From positions 36,725 through 100,724 of IMG/VR virus record IMGVR_UViG_3300044470_000379: a DNA stretch of 64,000 nt; one strand, 5' to 3'. The notes under the pieces are model-generated. The model was given only the letters and a program-made list of their open reading frames with translations, was not told the origin of the DNA and ran no database searches. This document shows, piece after piece, positions 55,608-63,641 of this stretch. Made by a program: the position numbers and the translations under genes. Positions within the stretch are counted from its first letter, which is position 1, and every line of letters begins with the position of its first letter. Source of the stretch: a virus.

Positions 55608-55621
55608 CAGTATTTCCCCTT
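55608..55621 (+). promoter_or_regulatory. CAGTATT-N7-ATG motif
   Basis: CAGTATT 55608-55614 begins 2 nt after the previous stop codon and lies exactly 7 nt before ATG 55622, with no ribosome site between them. Confidence 0.45.
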
Positions 55622-56416
55622 ATGGGGAACAAGAAGCTCAGACCCGGCATCCGCGCGACGGAGTATCCCACGACGCCGCTCCTCTTGGAGAAGACGCCCA
55701 AAAAGCACAATGTTTTGATCGGCGAGGACGCCATGCAGATGCGCTTCGCCGAGCAATTCCTTTCCGTGCACCACCGTGCCAAGATAGCCTGCGAGCCGGT
55801 GGAGACCCTCAACGATAGCCACATCCTCGGGAAGGAAGAGCCCAAGCTCTACCGGGTGGACCGCAGCAGCCAGATCGACCTTTCGCCGAACGTCCGTCCG
55901 CAGGTCGGCATCTGGTCCCTCGACATCATCGAGAAAGGCAGCGCCGGGGCCAACGCCATCGTGCGGAAGGCGTGCCAGCTTATGGACATGCCCAAGCCTT
56001 CGAGGCGAACAATCGACTACGTGGCGGCAGAGGTGGCGAAAAGCCTGTACGACATCAAGGCCGGAGTCTGGCAGGCGGCATGGCTATTGACCGGGCCGAC
56101 GCCGGAGCGCAGGACATGGCCCAGCCCATGGGAGAATTACATCGCATGGCTTCCGCAGGACGAAGACCCGGTCTATCGCCTTAACACCCTTTATTGGACT
56201 TTGGTGGAGTATGTTTTCGCCGCGGAGAACGACGACAAGGGGTTCCGCAAGACGGGCCGCACGCCGAGGCCCAGCGAATTCAAGTATCTGTCGTCCCTGG
56301 TCCTGCCCAAGAGCCGGGTCTTCGAGAGCGTTTCCGCGCTTTCCGCTTGGAGGGAGCACAAGACCGACCCGTACGTCTGCGCGTTAAGGATCGCAAGAAT
56401 TTGGGAGCGCCAGTAG
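55622..56416 (+). CDS. hypothetical protein with leaderless start
   Basis: 264 aa. Mixed helical text with many Trp and Arg (AAWLLTGPTPERRTWPSPWENY, LNTLYWTLVEYVFAAENDD). Upstream there is CAGTATT plus 7 nt and no ribosome site, so leaderless initiation is likely. It lies before an HU-like and an SSB-like gene, so a DNA-metabolism role is possible. Unrecognised. Confidence 0.6.
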   Translation: MGNKKLRPGIRATEYPTTPLLLEKTPKKHNVLIGEDAMQMRFAEQFLSVHHRAKIACEPVETLNDSHILGKEEPKLYRVDRSSQIDLSPNVRPQVGIWSLDIIEKGSAGANAIVRKACQLMDMPKPSRRTIDYVAAEVAKSLYDIKAGVWQAAWLLTGPTPERRTWPSPWENYIAWLPQDEDPVYRLNTLYWTLVEYVFAAENDDKGFRKTGRTPRPSEFKYLSSLVLPKSRVFESVSALSAWREHKTDPYVCALRIARIWERQ

Positions 56417-56468
56417 TTTTGTCGATATTCTTCGACAATCAGTATTATTCCCACGTAGAGGTAATCAG

Positions 56469-56831
56469 ATGCCCACAGGTAAATCGAAAGCCGGACGCGA
56501 TGAGCTTACATCCATTGTCCAGCGCGCCCTCAATCTGGGGACGAAGAAGGAAGCCGAGAAAACCATCGACACGGTGATTTCTTCCCTCGAAGAGGTTCTT
56601 CTCAACAATCTCGCCAAGGACAAGTTCACCCTGAAGCTGAATCGCTTCGGGAAATTCACAATCCGGCACAAACCCGGCATACTGAGGAAAATTCCGTTTA
56701 CGGGTGAGATAAAACTCACTAAAAGCAAGCGCAAGGTTAAGTTTGTTACCCTTGGTCCTCTTCGTCAACGGGAAGTAGTAGAAAAAACAGTATCAAGTAG
56801 TAGTAGTTTGGAACAAACAGGAGAAAAATAG
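56469..56831 (+). CDS. HU/IHF-family DNA-binding protein
   Basis: 120 aa. The HU pattern is visible: helices (DELTSIVQRALNLGTKKEAEKTIDTVISSLEEVLLNNLAK), then KFTLKLNRFGKFTIRHKPG and a basic beta arm, ending in KVKFVTLGPLRQR. A Ser/Glu tail of about 15 residues follows. It should bend or compact DNA. CAGTATTA lies 22 nt upstream of the ATG. Confidence 0.75.
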   Translation: MPTGKSKAGRDELTSIVQRALNLGTKKEAEKTIDTVISSLEEVLLNNLAKDKFTLKLNRFGKFTIRHKPGILRKIPFTGEIKLTKSKRKVKFVTLGPLRQREVVEKTVSSSSSLEQTGEK

Positions 56832-56834
56832 CAC

Positions 56835-57713
56835 ATGGCAATGCAAACGTTTGAAGATGATGAGTTGAATGATGTGAAGACCCCGGCCCCGGCCGCCCGT
56901 CCCGCCGCCGCCGCAGCCGCAGCCGCCCCGGCACAAGCGCATCAACCCAAGCAGCAACCGCGCCAAGCCGTGGCGGACGATTTCGACGACGACATGCCGA
57001 AGGTCGCAACGAAGGCCGAGGACGACTCGGACATCCACGATACGGACTTTGACGACGAGAAGGTGTACAGCCGTCCCGGCCAGCTTAACCGCATCCGTCC
57101 CGACAAGGGCCGTGCTGTCCGCATCGCCTTCATCAAGTCGGTCAAGATGAAGAGCGCCAAGTCGCACTTCGTCGAGATCGGCACGGGCAAGGACGCCAAG
57201 AAAGGCAAATACCGTTGTTTGATCCCCGTGGGCTCTGACGAGCAGGGTTGGTGCTGTACCAAGCTTGCCGAGGACTCCACGACCCACATCGTGGCGTTAG
57301 TGCTAGTCTACACGAACGCCGACCCGACGACCGGGAAGTACAGCAAGGGCGCGGACGGACACGTTCCCCCCATCGAGCAGGAACTCGGATACGTTGACCT
57401 GAGCGGCTTCAACATGAAGCAGATAAAGAAGCTGCCGGACGAGGATCAGACCCCGTATGACATCGACATCATCATGACGCACGCGGAAGGCCGTGCGTTC
57501 GGCTATGAGTTCAACCGGGCGTCGAACAAGGCCCGCTGGCACCAGAACCCCGAGCTTGTCAAGGAAGTGGAGGCCGCCTGCGAGCGGTTCCGCGACGGCA
57601 AGGCTTTGATTTATAAGCTCGGCAAGAAGCTCAATCTGATCGAATGGAAGGCGCTGTTGAGCGGCGTCTCCGGGGGCGAAGAAAAAACCCTTGAAAACAT
57701 GGACGAATTGTGA
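56835..57713 (+). CDS. probable single-stranded DNA-binding protein
   Basis: 292 aa. An N-terminal Ala/Pro-rich low-complexity segment (residues 17-45) and an acidic linker precede a beta-rich core (AVRIAFIKSVKMKSAKSHFVE, HIVALVLVYTNADPTTGKYS) and an acidic C-terminus ending in ENMDEL, as in many SSBs. It sits with HU, exonuclease, resolvase and RecA genes and ends at a strong terminator, as expected of a highly expressed gp32-like protein. Homology not proven by eye. Confidence 0.55.
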   Translation: MAMQTFEDDELNDVKTPAPAARPAAAAAAAAPAQAHQPKQQPRQAVADDFDDDMPKVATKAEDDSDIHDTDFDDEKVYSRPGQLNRIRPDKGRAVRIAFIKSVKMKSAKSHFVEIGTGKDAKKGKYRCLIPVGSDEQGWCCTKLAEDSTTHIVALVLVYTNADPTTGKYSKGADGHVPPIEQELGYVDLSGFNMKQIKKLPDEDQTPYDIDIIMTHAEGRAFGYEFNRASNKARWHQNPELVKEVEAACERFRDGKALIYKLGKKLNLIEWKALLSGVSGGEEKTLENMDEL

Positions 57714-57717
57714 CGGA

Positions 57718-57742
57718 CTTTAACCGTTAAGAGCGGTTAAAG
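57718..57742 (+). promoter_or_regulatory. short hairpin after the SSB-like gene
   Basis: TTTAACCG and CGGTTAAA pair around a 7-nt loop directly after the stop codon. It may protect the mRNA 3' end or act with the stronger hairpin 23 nt downstream. Confidence 0.45.
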
Positions 57743-57764
57743 ATGCACCAATAGGTAGAGTAGT

Positions 57765-57796
57765 GGGGGCTTCGAAGTCTGGAGCCCCCTGTTTTT
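57765..57796 (+). terminator. rho-independent terminator
   Basis: GGGGGCT...AGCCCCC stem followed by TGTTTTT. It lies 14 nt before the next gene, so that gene may be read through at reduced level. Confidence 0.75.
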
Positions 57797-57810
57797 CAGG
57801 GGGATAGATT

Positions 57811-58050
57811 ATGGCATTCGAACAACATGAGCATCACGGAGCGACCATCCGGGTGGACTCCGAACTGAAGGGGCAGCACCGCAATCATTGCCTGTGCTTC
57901 AAGTGCGGCAGCTTCAAGCCCGGCACGCCGGAGAATTGCGCGATCGCGCAGGCCACCTATGAGAACCGCGTGAAATTTAATACGGTCACTCCGGTGTACG
58001 AGTGTCCAGTGTTTGTCCAGATAACCGATGCCGCTACTGAGGACAAGTAA
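57811..58050 (+). CDS. small zinc-cluster protein
   Basis: 79 aa with GGGGG upstream. It reads HCLCFKCGSFKPGTPENC...YECPVF, a Cys-rich metal site. Compact and well coupled to the exonuclease gene, which begins immediately after its stop. Function unknown. Confidence 0.6.
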   Translation: MAFEQHEHHGATIRVDSELKGQHRNHCLCFKCGSFKPGTPENCAIAQATYENRVKFNTVTPVYECPVFVQITDAATEDK

Positions 58051-58767
58051 GTGATTTTGCTCGGAATTGACACAGAAACGACCGGACTCAAGGTTGCCAC
58101 GGCATCAATCGTTGAAATAGGCATGGTTTTATGGGATACGGATTTGCACAGCCCCGTAAAGCTTCTTGGAAATCTCGTTGATCCGGGCCCTGACGCAGCG
58201 TGGGAACCCGGCGCATCCGAAAGCAACGGCCTTTCTTATGAGATTTGCGCCAAATACGGCATAACGGAAGCTGCCGCCCTCAAACAGGTCATTTCATGGT
58301 TCGACAAAGCGGACACGGTAGTCGCCCACAACGGTTTTGGGTTTGACTTTCCCCTTCTAGAGCATTGGGCGAAAAGGCACAATCTGCCGTTGCCTAGCAA
58401 GTTCCGCATCGACACCAAATGCGATCTTGAGATTTCTTCCCGTAACAGCACCAGATTGATCTATATGGCGGCGGATCACGGTTTCTTGAACCCGTTTTCG
58501 CACCGCGCCGTATTTGATGCTCTTACAATGCTGAAAATCTTGGACTGCTACAACATCGATCAGGTGGTCGAAACGGCAAAAAGCCCCGTTCTTACCATAA
58601 GGGCGCTTGTCAGTTACAATGATCGGGAAAAAGCAAAGGCCCGAGGGTACCATTGGCAGGCCGAATCCAAGATGTGGACTATGATAGTGAGGGAACGCTA
58701 CCTTGAGCGCGAACGTGCTGCCGCACGGGAAGTCGGATTCGATATCGAAGTCATATCCGAAGAGTAA
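58051..58767 (+). CDS. DnaQ-like DEDDh 3'-5' exonuclease
   Basis: 238 aa from GTG directly after the previous TAA. ExoI motif GIDTETTGL (D7, E9), ExoII VVAHNGFGFDFPLLEHW and ExoIIIepsilon HRAVFDALTML give all four catalytic acids and the His. The C-terminal 60 residues contain a short KARGYHW...WTMIVRE region. It may proofread or trim DNA ends; it is not fused to a polymerase in this window. Confidence 0.85.
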   Translation: MILLGIDTETTGLKVATASIVEIGMVLWDTDLHSPVKLLGNLVDPGPDAAWEPGASESNGLSYEICAKYGITEAAALKQVISWFDKADTVVAHNGFGFDFPLLEHWAKRHNLPLPSKFRIDTKCDLEISSRNSTRLIYMAADHGFLNPFSHRAVFDALTMLKILDCYNIDQVVETAKSPVLTIRALVSYNDREKAKARGYHWQAESKMWTMIVRERYLERERAAAREVGFDIEVISEE

Positions 58768-58803
58768 GTATTAGGGCTCAGACGTGTGTTGGAGCACGCC
58801 CGC

Positions 58804-59634
58804 ATGCTCCGAGCCAAGAAAGAGCGGAAGCCGCCCGAGCTTCGCGTCCCCGATCCCAACCCGAACATAGACAACTGGCTGGTGCTGGGCCTCGACCCCA
58901 GCGTGTCCCGCACGGGGTTCGCTGTCATGGGTGCGTTTGTAGAGAGTGGTGTTCTTCAAACTCGGTGGTTGGGTATCGGCAGTGTCAAGCCGGACAAGAT
59001 CGAGGACGGGCGGCATACTCGTACGACGCTGTGGGTCAGAAGTAAGTTAATCGCGCTGTATATTCGGGAATATTTGAAGCTTTTCCCAGCCAACAAGCGC
59101 ACGGGGTTACTGATCAGCACAGAATTTCCAACGCCAGAAAATGATTTTTTGGTGGGCCTTTCACGCATTCTGCATGTGATCCTGTTTGAGGACGGCGTGC
59201 TGGCCGACAGCTTCGGCGACATCCGTATTCTCACACCCAATGCCAGTACTTTGCGTTCGCTTATGGGATTGAAGCGGCGTGGAGCCACAAATAAACGCGA
59301 AAATATCCTTAAAGCCTATACATTTGTGGATCAAAAAATCTACCCGCAACTGGACTCCGATTCTTGCGACGGCGTGCTCATGGCAATGGTGGGGTCATAC
59401 GCAGCTAAAATTTTGATGGGCAAACCGGATGAGGTTCCGAACAGCTTTCTCACCCGTCTTTGCAACGCCACCGAAGAGATTAAAGGCAAGGGCCGGAACC
59501 AGAGGATTCAGATCGTAGGCATGCTTCACCGTCCCGAATACTGGTATTCGTACAAAAAAGCCAGCTATAGTCTTGGTGTAAAAGACGCCTCTAATCCAAA
59601 GAAGACTTTGATTCGAAAGTATTTTTTTATCTAG
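58804..59634 (+). CDS. RuvC-like Holliday junction resolvase
   Basis: 276 aa from ATG 58804; a TTG at 58786 is possible. RNase H-fold motifs: LVLGLDPSVSRTGFAVM (first Asp, D31), GLLISTEFPTPEN (Glu) and DSDSCDGVLMAM (C-terminal Asp pair). It is longer than E. coli RuvC. It would resolve branched DNA before packaging. Adjacent to RecA/UvsX. Confidence 0.75.
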   Translation: MLRAKKERKPPELRVPDPNPNIDNWLVLGLDPSVSRTGFAVMGAFVESGVLQTRWLGIGSVKPDKIEDGRHTRTTLWVRSKLIALYIREYLKLFPANKRTGLLISTEFPTPENDFLVGLSRILHVILFEDGVLADSFGDIRILTPNASTLRSLMGLKRRGATNKRENILKAYTFVDQKIYPQLDSDSCDGVLMAMVGSYAAKILMGKPDEVPNSFLTRLCNATEEIKGKGRNQRIQIVGMLHRPEYWYSYKKASYSLGVKDASNPKKTLIRKYFFI

Positions 59635-59708
59635 CTGTTCAGTATTAACTAGCGAGCTTAGCCGCCGACCTTAGGGTCTTATCGGCAACTAGCTGGAGGA
59701 TCGTCACA

Positions 59709-60986
59709 ATGGCAAAGCAACAGAAGTCCGAGACATCCGCGGAAGTTCTCCGTAATCTCACACCGGAAGCGCGTCGTGAGTTGTTCCTCAAAGCAAGAAA
59801 AGAAGAAAAGCCGGATTTCCAAGTCCTGACGAAGGACTGGGTGGACGAGCTTGTCCCCTACGGCCTCATCGTGTTCGACAGCGTGCTCGGCCTCGGGGGC
59901 ATCAGCCGCCACGGCCGCGTCTCGTCGGTGCACGGCAACGAGGGCGTGGGCAAGTCCACGTGGGCCTACGTGGTCGCCAAGAACTACCAGAAATTCACCG
60001 GGGAGCCCCTCGGCATCTTCGACTTCGAGGGCACCGGCACGCCGTCCTACCTGGAGCGGATCGGCGTGGACATGGATATGTGCAGGTTGCTCCAGCCCAA
60101 CTCCACCAACAAGGCGATACAGGAGACCGTGGCGCTTCTGGAAGAAGGCGTTCGCTTCTTCATCTACGATTCCATCCCCAGCATGAAATCCATGGTGGAG
60201 CGCAAGGACATCTTCAGCGGCAAGGCCATGAAGGCGTCCTACGGCAAGCACGCCCAGACGATGACCAAGTTCTTCGACATCCTCAGCCCGTACATGAAGC
60301 AATACAACGGGCACATGCTCATGGTCAACCAGACCCGCGCCCGCATCGACGACAGCATCGACGCGCAGTGGGCCAACGATTACAGCTTCACGAACCTCAC
60401 CTACACACTCCCCGGCGGGCGCATCTGCCGCTTCATCCCGAGCGTCATGGTCGAGCTTCGCATGGCGAAGGACGTGAAGCCGCTTGAGCCCGACAAGGTT
60501 GACGGCAAGGGGCCGGAGAAGGACCCGTTCGTGATCCCCATGGCGACTCCGGAAACCAAGGGCAAGTCGATGTGGATGCGCGTGCGCGCCCGCACCCTGA
60601 AGAACAAGGTCACCGGGGCTGGCTACCGCGAGGGGTTCATCTGGATCGAACCGGGCGTGGGGATCGACGACAACATGAGCGTGAGGGAACTCGCCCGCGA
60701 CTACGGGTTCATCGCGAACTCCGGCGCGAAGTACTACGTCGGCAAGTCCAAGGACGAAGCCATCGCCGGATATCCGTCAAAGCAGGCGGCAATCGAAGAC
60801 CTCGTGGAGAAGGAGAATCCCGAGGTGCTGGGCAAGCTCAAGGAGCTTCTCACCGAGACGATCCGCAACGACAACACCGGGCGCTTCGCTTCGGAAGTCA
60901 CCGCCGAGGAAGCTCGCTTCGCCGAAGGCGAAGAGGATGCCCCGGCGAGCAAGGGCTTCGATATCGAGGACGTGGATGTGGTTTAG
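59709..60986 (+). CDS. RecA/UvsX-like recombinase
   Basis: 425 aa, with GGAGG upstream. Walker A GNEGVGKS (residues 76-83), Walker B FFIYDSIPS, and the L1/L2 region with HMLMVNQTRARID. An acidic tail ends in DIEDVDVV. It forms filaments on ssDNA for recombination-dependent replication and repair. A hairpin-rich 70-nt leader with CAGTATTA precedes it. Confidence 0.85.
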   Translation: MAKQQKSETSAEVLRNLTPEARRELFLKARKEEKPDFQVLTKDWVDELVPYGLIVFDSVLGLGGISRHGRVSSVHGNEGVGKSTWAYVVAKNYQKFTGEPLGIFDFEGTGTPSYLERIGVDMDMCRLLQPNSTNKAIQETVALLEEGVRFFIYDSIPSMKSMVERKDIFSGKAMKASYGKHAQTMTKFFDILSPYMKQYNGHMLMVNQTRARIDDSIDAQWANDYSFTNLTYTLPGGRICRFIPSVMVELRMAKDVKPLEPDKVDGKGPEKDPFVIPMATPETKGKSMWMRVRARTLKNKVTGAGYREGFIWIEPGVGIDDNMSVRELARDYGFIANSGAKYYVGKSKDEAIAGYPSKQAAIEDLVEKENPEVLGKLKELLTETIRNDNTGRFASEVTAEEARFAEGEEDAPASKGFDIEDVDVV

Positions 60987-60988
60987 CC

Positions 60989-61153
60989 GTGACTGTCGCC
61001 GAACTGATCAAAGAATTACAACAATATCCGCCAACCGATAAGGTCGTGATCGTAGGTGCTTGCTGGAGCGGCTACAATGAACCCGAACGATACGAAATCT
61101 GCCCGGAGGTTTGGCGGGACGAAAAAGAAGCCAAGGTGATTATCGGCGAATGA
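60989..61153 (+). CDS. small hypothetical protein
   Basis: 54 aa from GTG 60989, 2 nt after the RecA stop. MTVAELIKELQQYPPTDKVV is a pattern I recognise from many small phage proteins of unknown role. The end is acidic. Its stop overlaps the next ATG. Confidence 0.6.
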   Translation: MTVAELIKELQQYPPTDKVVIVGACWSGYNEPERYEICPEVWRDEKEAKVIIGE

Positions 61154-61365
61154 AGATGCAACCCAAAGATGAAGAAAAAGTCTATCGCCTGCACGTCGTT
61201 ACCGATCAGGGCAACGGCGGAGCCTATTGCTCCAGCTGCGGGGCGAATCTCTCGTCCACGGGGTTCTTGGGGCTTGATCCCCCTCTTTATCCATGTCCCG
61301 GCTGTGGTGCGGAGTGGATCGATACGGACACCGTGGGATACAGCCTCGGTGGGTCAGACTTCTAA
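61150..61365 (+). CDS. small zinc-ribbon protein
   Basis: 71 aa; ATG overlaps the previous stop (ATGA) and its TAA overlaps the next ATG (TAATG). Two CxxC knuckles (YCSSCGAN...YPCPGCGAEW) form a zinc ribbon. Tight coupling on both sides suggests co-translation with the SbcC-like gene. Confidence 0.65.
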   Translation: MKMQPKDEEKVYRLHVVTDQGNGGAYCSSCGANLSSTGFLGLDPPLYPCPGCGAEWIDTDTVGYSLGGSDF

Positions 61366-63641
61366 TGAAATTCAGCGGCAAAAATTTCCAGCCATGGCCA
61401 GCATTTGAACTGGACATACAAGGGCTGACCATACTCATCGGTCCCTCAAACGAGGGGAAATGCCTAGCCAAGGGCACTCCTGTGTTCATGTATGACGGAA
61501 CTATCAAGAACGTTGAAGACGTTCAGGTCAGCGATTTGCTCATGGGGCCGGACTCCAAACCCCGCAGAGTGTTGAGTCTTGCTCATGGCTGGGACGAGAT
61601 GTATGATATCATCCCCAAAAAAGGCGACCGTTGGCGCTGCAACAGTAGGCACATCTTACCTCTTAAGTTCAACGGGAAGAAATTGCAGGGCAAATGCCCA
61701 TCCTATAGACACCCAATTGAAATAGAAGTTAGGGATTTAGTGTGCCGAGGGAAATGGTTTCGCAACTCTGCCCGACTTCAGCGTTCTTCCGCCATAACAT
61801 TCCCGTGTAATCGTGAAGTGTTTAATCCATATTTCGTTGGTCTATGGCTGGGGGACGGCAGCACAAACTTACATTCTCTGGCGATTACGACGGCAGACCA
61901 AGAAGTGCTTGACTATCTGAATAAAGTCGCTGACAAGTTTAACCTGAGGCTCCGGAGAAATGGTAAGAAAGGCAACAAAGCAAGCACATGGGTCTTCAGC
62001 GGCGGCAGGAAGTGGGTTGCTCCCAAGAGAGGACACTCGCAGAATGCGTTGTTGTCGAAATTCCGCTCTTTAGGCCTTGTCGTGGATGGGGAAAAACGCC
62101 TCTCTTGGGAATACAAAACCGCCAGCAGCCGTGATCGCATGTTGTTGTTGGCGGGTTTGCTGGATTCCGATGGCCACCTAGAGGGTCAAAAGCAGTTTGA
62201 GTTTGTATCAAAACTAAAGGCATTGGCGGACGATGCTGCGTTTATTGCTCGATCCCTTGGTTTCAGAGCATCGGTAAAACCCTCGAAAAAGGAAGACCAG
62301 AACGGCAGGGGAGGGGTATATTTTCGAGTGAGGATCGCTGGCGAATTGACCAGCATTCCCACCCGCATTCAACGTAAACAAGCCAAGCACGATTCAAGTA
62401 AGAATCCTCTTACAACAGGGTTCCATGCCACATCTGCCGGATGGGGGGAGTATTTTGGCTTTGAGCTTGATGGCGACGGATTGTTCTTGCTGGGGGACTT
62501 CACCATAGCCCACAACAGTTCGCTGTACAGGGCTTTGCAGGGCATCATACGCAACGAGCTTGACGTGGCGTACATCCGCGATCCCAAGGACGAGCCCCTT
62601 GAGCTTACGCTCGAACACGACGGGCACACCGTTGTTGCCACCCGCTCGAAGCGGGGCTCCGTCGCTTACACGATAGGCGAGGACAAGTTCTCCAAGCTTG
62701 ACGGGGACATCCCGGAGATTGTCAAGAAATTCAATCTGGGCGAGATCAAGATCGGCGATTTCACTTTCGACCCGATCTTCGCCAGCCAGAACCGTCCGCA
62801 GTTCCTCATCGACAACAAGACCTACAAGCCGAGCGAGATCAACGCCATCCTCGGCGCTTTCGGCGGCACGGAGAAGCTGGAGGCCGGGAAGAAGCAGGCC
62901 AACCTCCTGAAGACACAGAAGGACGGCGAGGCCCGCGTGCTGGCGGCCCAGATACGCAACTCCGAGGAGCGCAAGGCGAAGCTGGAGAAGATGTCCGCGA
63001 AAGCCCACGAGTTGGCCGAAGAGCTACAGGCTTTGGAGTCCGCCGCCCGCCACTTGGAAATCGAGTCCTATTGGCTGGTGGAGTGTGCGGCCCGTTGCCT
63101 GCGGCTGGAGCCCCTGCAACGTATCGTAGAAGCCCTGATCTTGCCCGACACCACGGGAGTCGAGCGGCTTCAGCAGCTTGCGCTTCATGCGGAGCGGGCG
63201 GCTTTCGCCTACACGTTCGCCCGCTGGATGAACAAGCCGCTCCAAGCCATCGAGGCCGCCACCGAGAAATGGAACGGGATTTACGCTTTGTGGAAGCAGA
63301 TCAAGGCCTTAGCTGAAACAGCTACGTTGATCGAAAGCCAATTCGACACCGGGGACTTGGCGACATTCCGCACGGAAATCCCGGTAAATGAGCTAACCCG
63401 GCTTCAGAGCAGTATTACCTTCCTAGAGAATGCGGCTGCGCTGCGGAAGGAACTGAAGGAAACGGCCGGGAAACTGGCCGAGATCGACGAGCAGCTTTCC
63501 GCCGCGCAGTCGGATTTGGCCGGCACGCAGAAGGCCCTGCATGATGCTGCTGTTGAAGCGGAACGGGGGCGGGCCGAGGAACTGATGAGCAAAGGGCTTT
63601 GTCCGAAGTGCGGCCGTTCATTGAAGCACGCATGCCAGTAA
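61365..63641 (+). CDS. SbcC/Rad50-like ATPase, N-terminal half, with a Walker A intein
   Basis: 758 aa precursor (406 after splicing). The start MKFSGKNFQPWPAFELDIQG and P-loop LIGPSNEGK|SSLYRAL are typical of SMC/Rad50 N-terminal ATPase domains. A coiled coil follows and the protein ends 10 residues after a zinc hook (CPKCGRS). The usual second coiled-coil arm and C-terminal Walker B half are absent, so it is truncated, split or of a short phage type. Like the helicase, it needs splicing to restore its ATP site. Confidence 0.75.
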   Translation: MKFSGKNFQPWPAFELDIQGLTILIGPSNEGKCLAKGTPVFMYDGTIKNVEDVQVSDLLMGPDSKPRRVLSLAHGWDEMYDIIPKKGDRWRCNSRHILPLKFNGKKLQGKCPSYRHPIEIEVRDLVCRGKWFRNSARLQRSSAITFPCNREVFNPYFVGLWLGDGSTNLHSLAITTADQEVLDYLNKVADKFNLRLRRNGKKGNKASTWVFSGGRKWVAPKRGHSQNALLSKFRSLGLVVDGEKRLSWEYKTASSRDRMLLLAGLLDSDGHLEGQKQFEFVSKLKALADDAAFIARSLGFRASVKPSKKEDQNGRGGVYFRVRIAGELTSIPTRIQRKQAKHDSSKNPLTTGFHATSAGWGEYFGFELDGDGLFLLGDFTIAHNSSLYRALQGIIRNELDVAYIRDPKDEPLELTLEHDGHTVVATRSKRGSVAYTIGEDKFSKLDGDIPEIVKKFNLGEIKIGDFTFDPIFASQNRPQFLIDNKTYKPSEINAILGAFGGTEKLEAGKKQANLLKTQKDGEARVLAAQIRNSEERKAKLEKMSAKAHELAEELQALESAARHLEIESYWLVECAARCLRLEPLQRIVEALILPDTTGVERLQQLALHAERAAFAYTFARWMNKPLQAIEAATEKWNGIYALWKQIKALAETATLIESQFDTGDLATFRTEIPVNELTRLQSSITFLENAAALRKELKETAGKLAEIDEQLSAAQSDLAGTQKALHDAAVEAERGRAEELMSKGLCPKCGRSLKHACQ
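61461..62516 (+). mobile_element. LAGLIDADG intein inserted in Rad50-like Walker A
   Basis: 352 aa from Cys1 just after NEGK to ...GDFTIAHN before Ser+1. Block A CLAKGTPVFMYDGT, block B NSRHILPLKF, endonuclease motif AGLLDSDGHL. Clearly homologous to the helicase intein at 49516. Confidence 0.9.
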
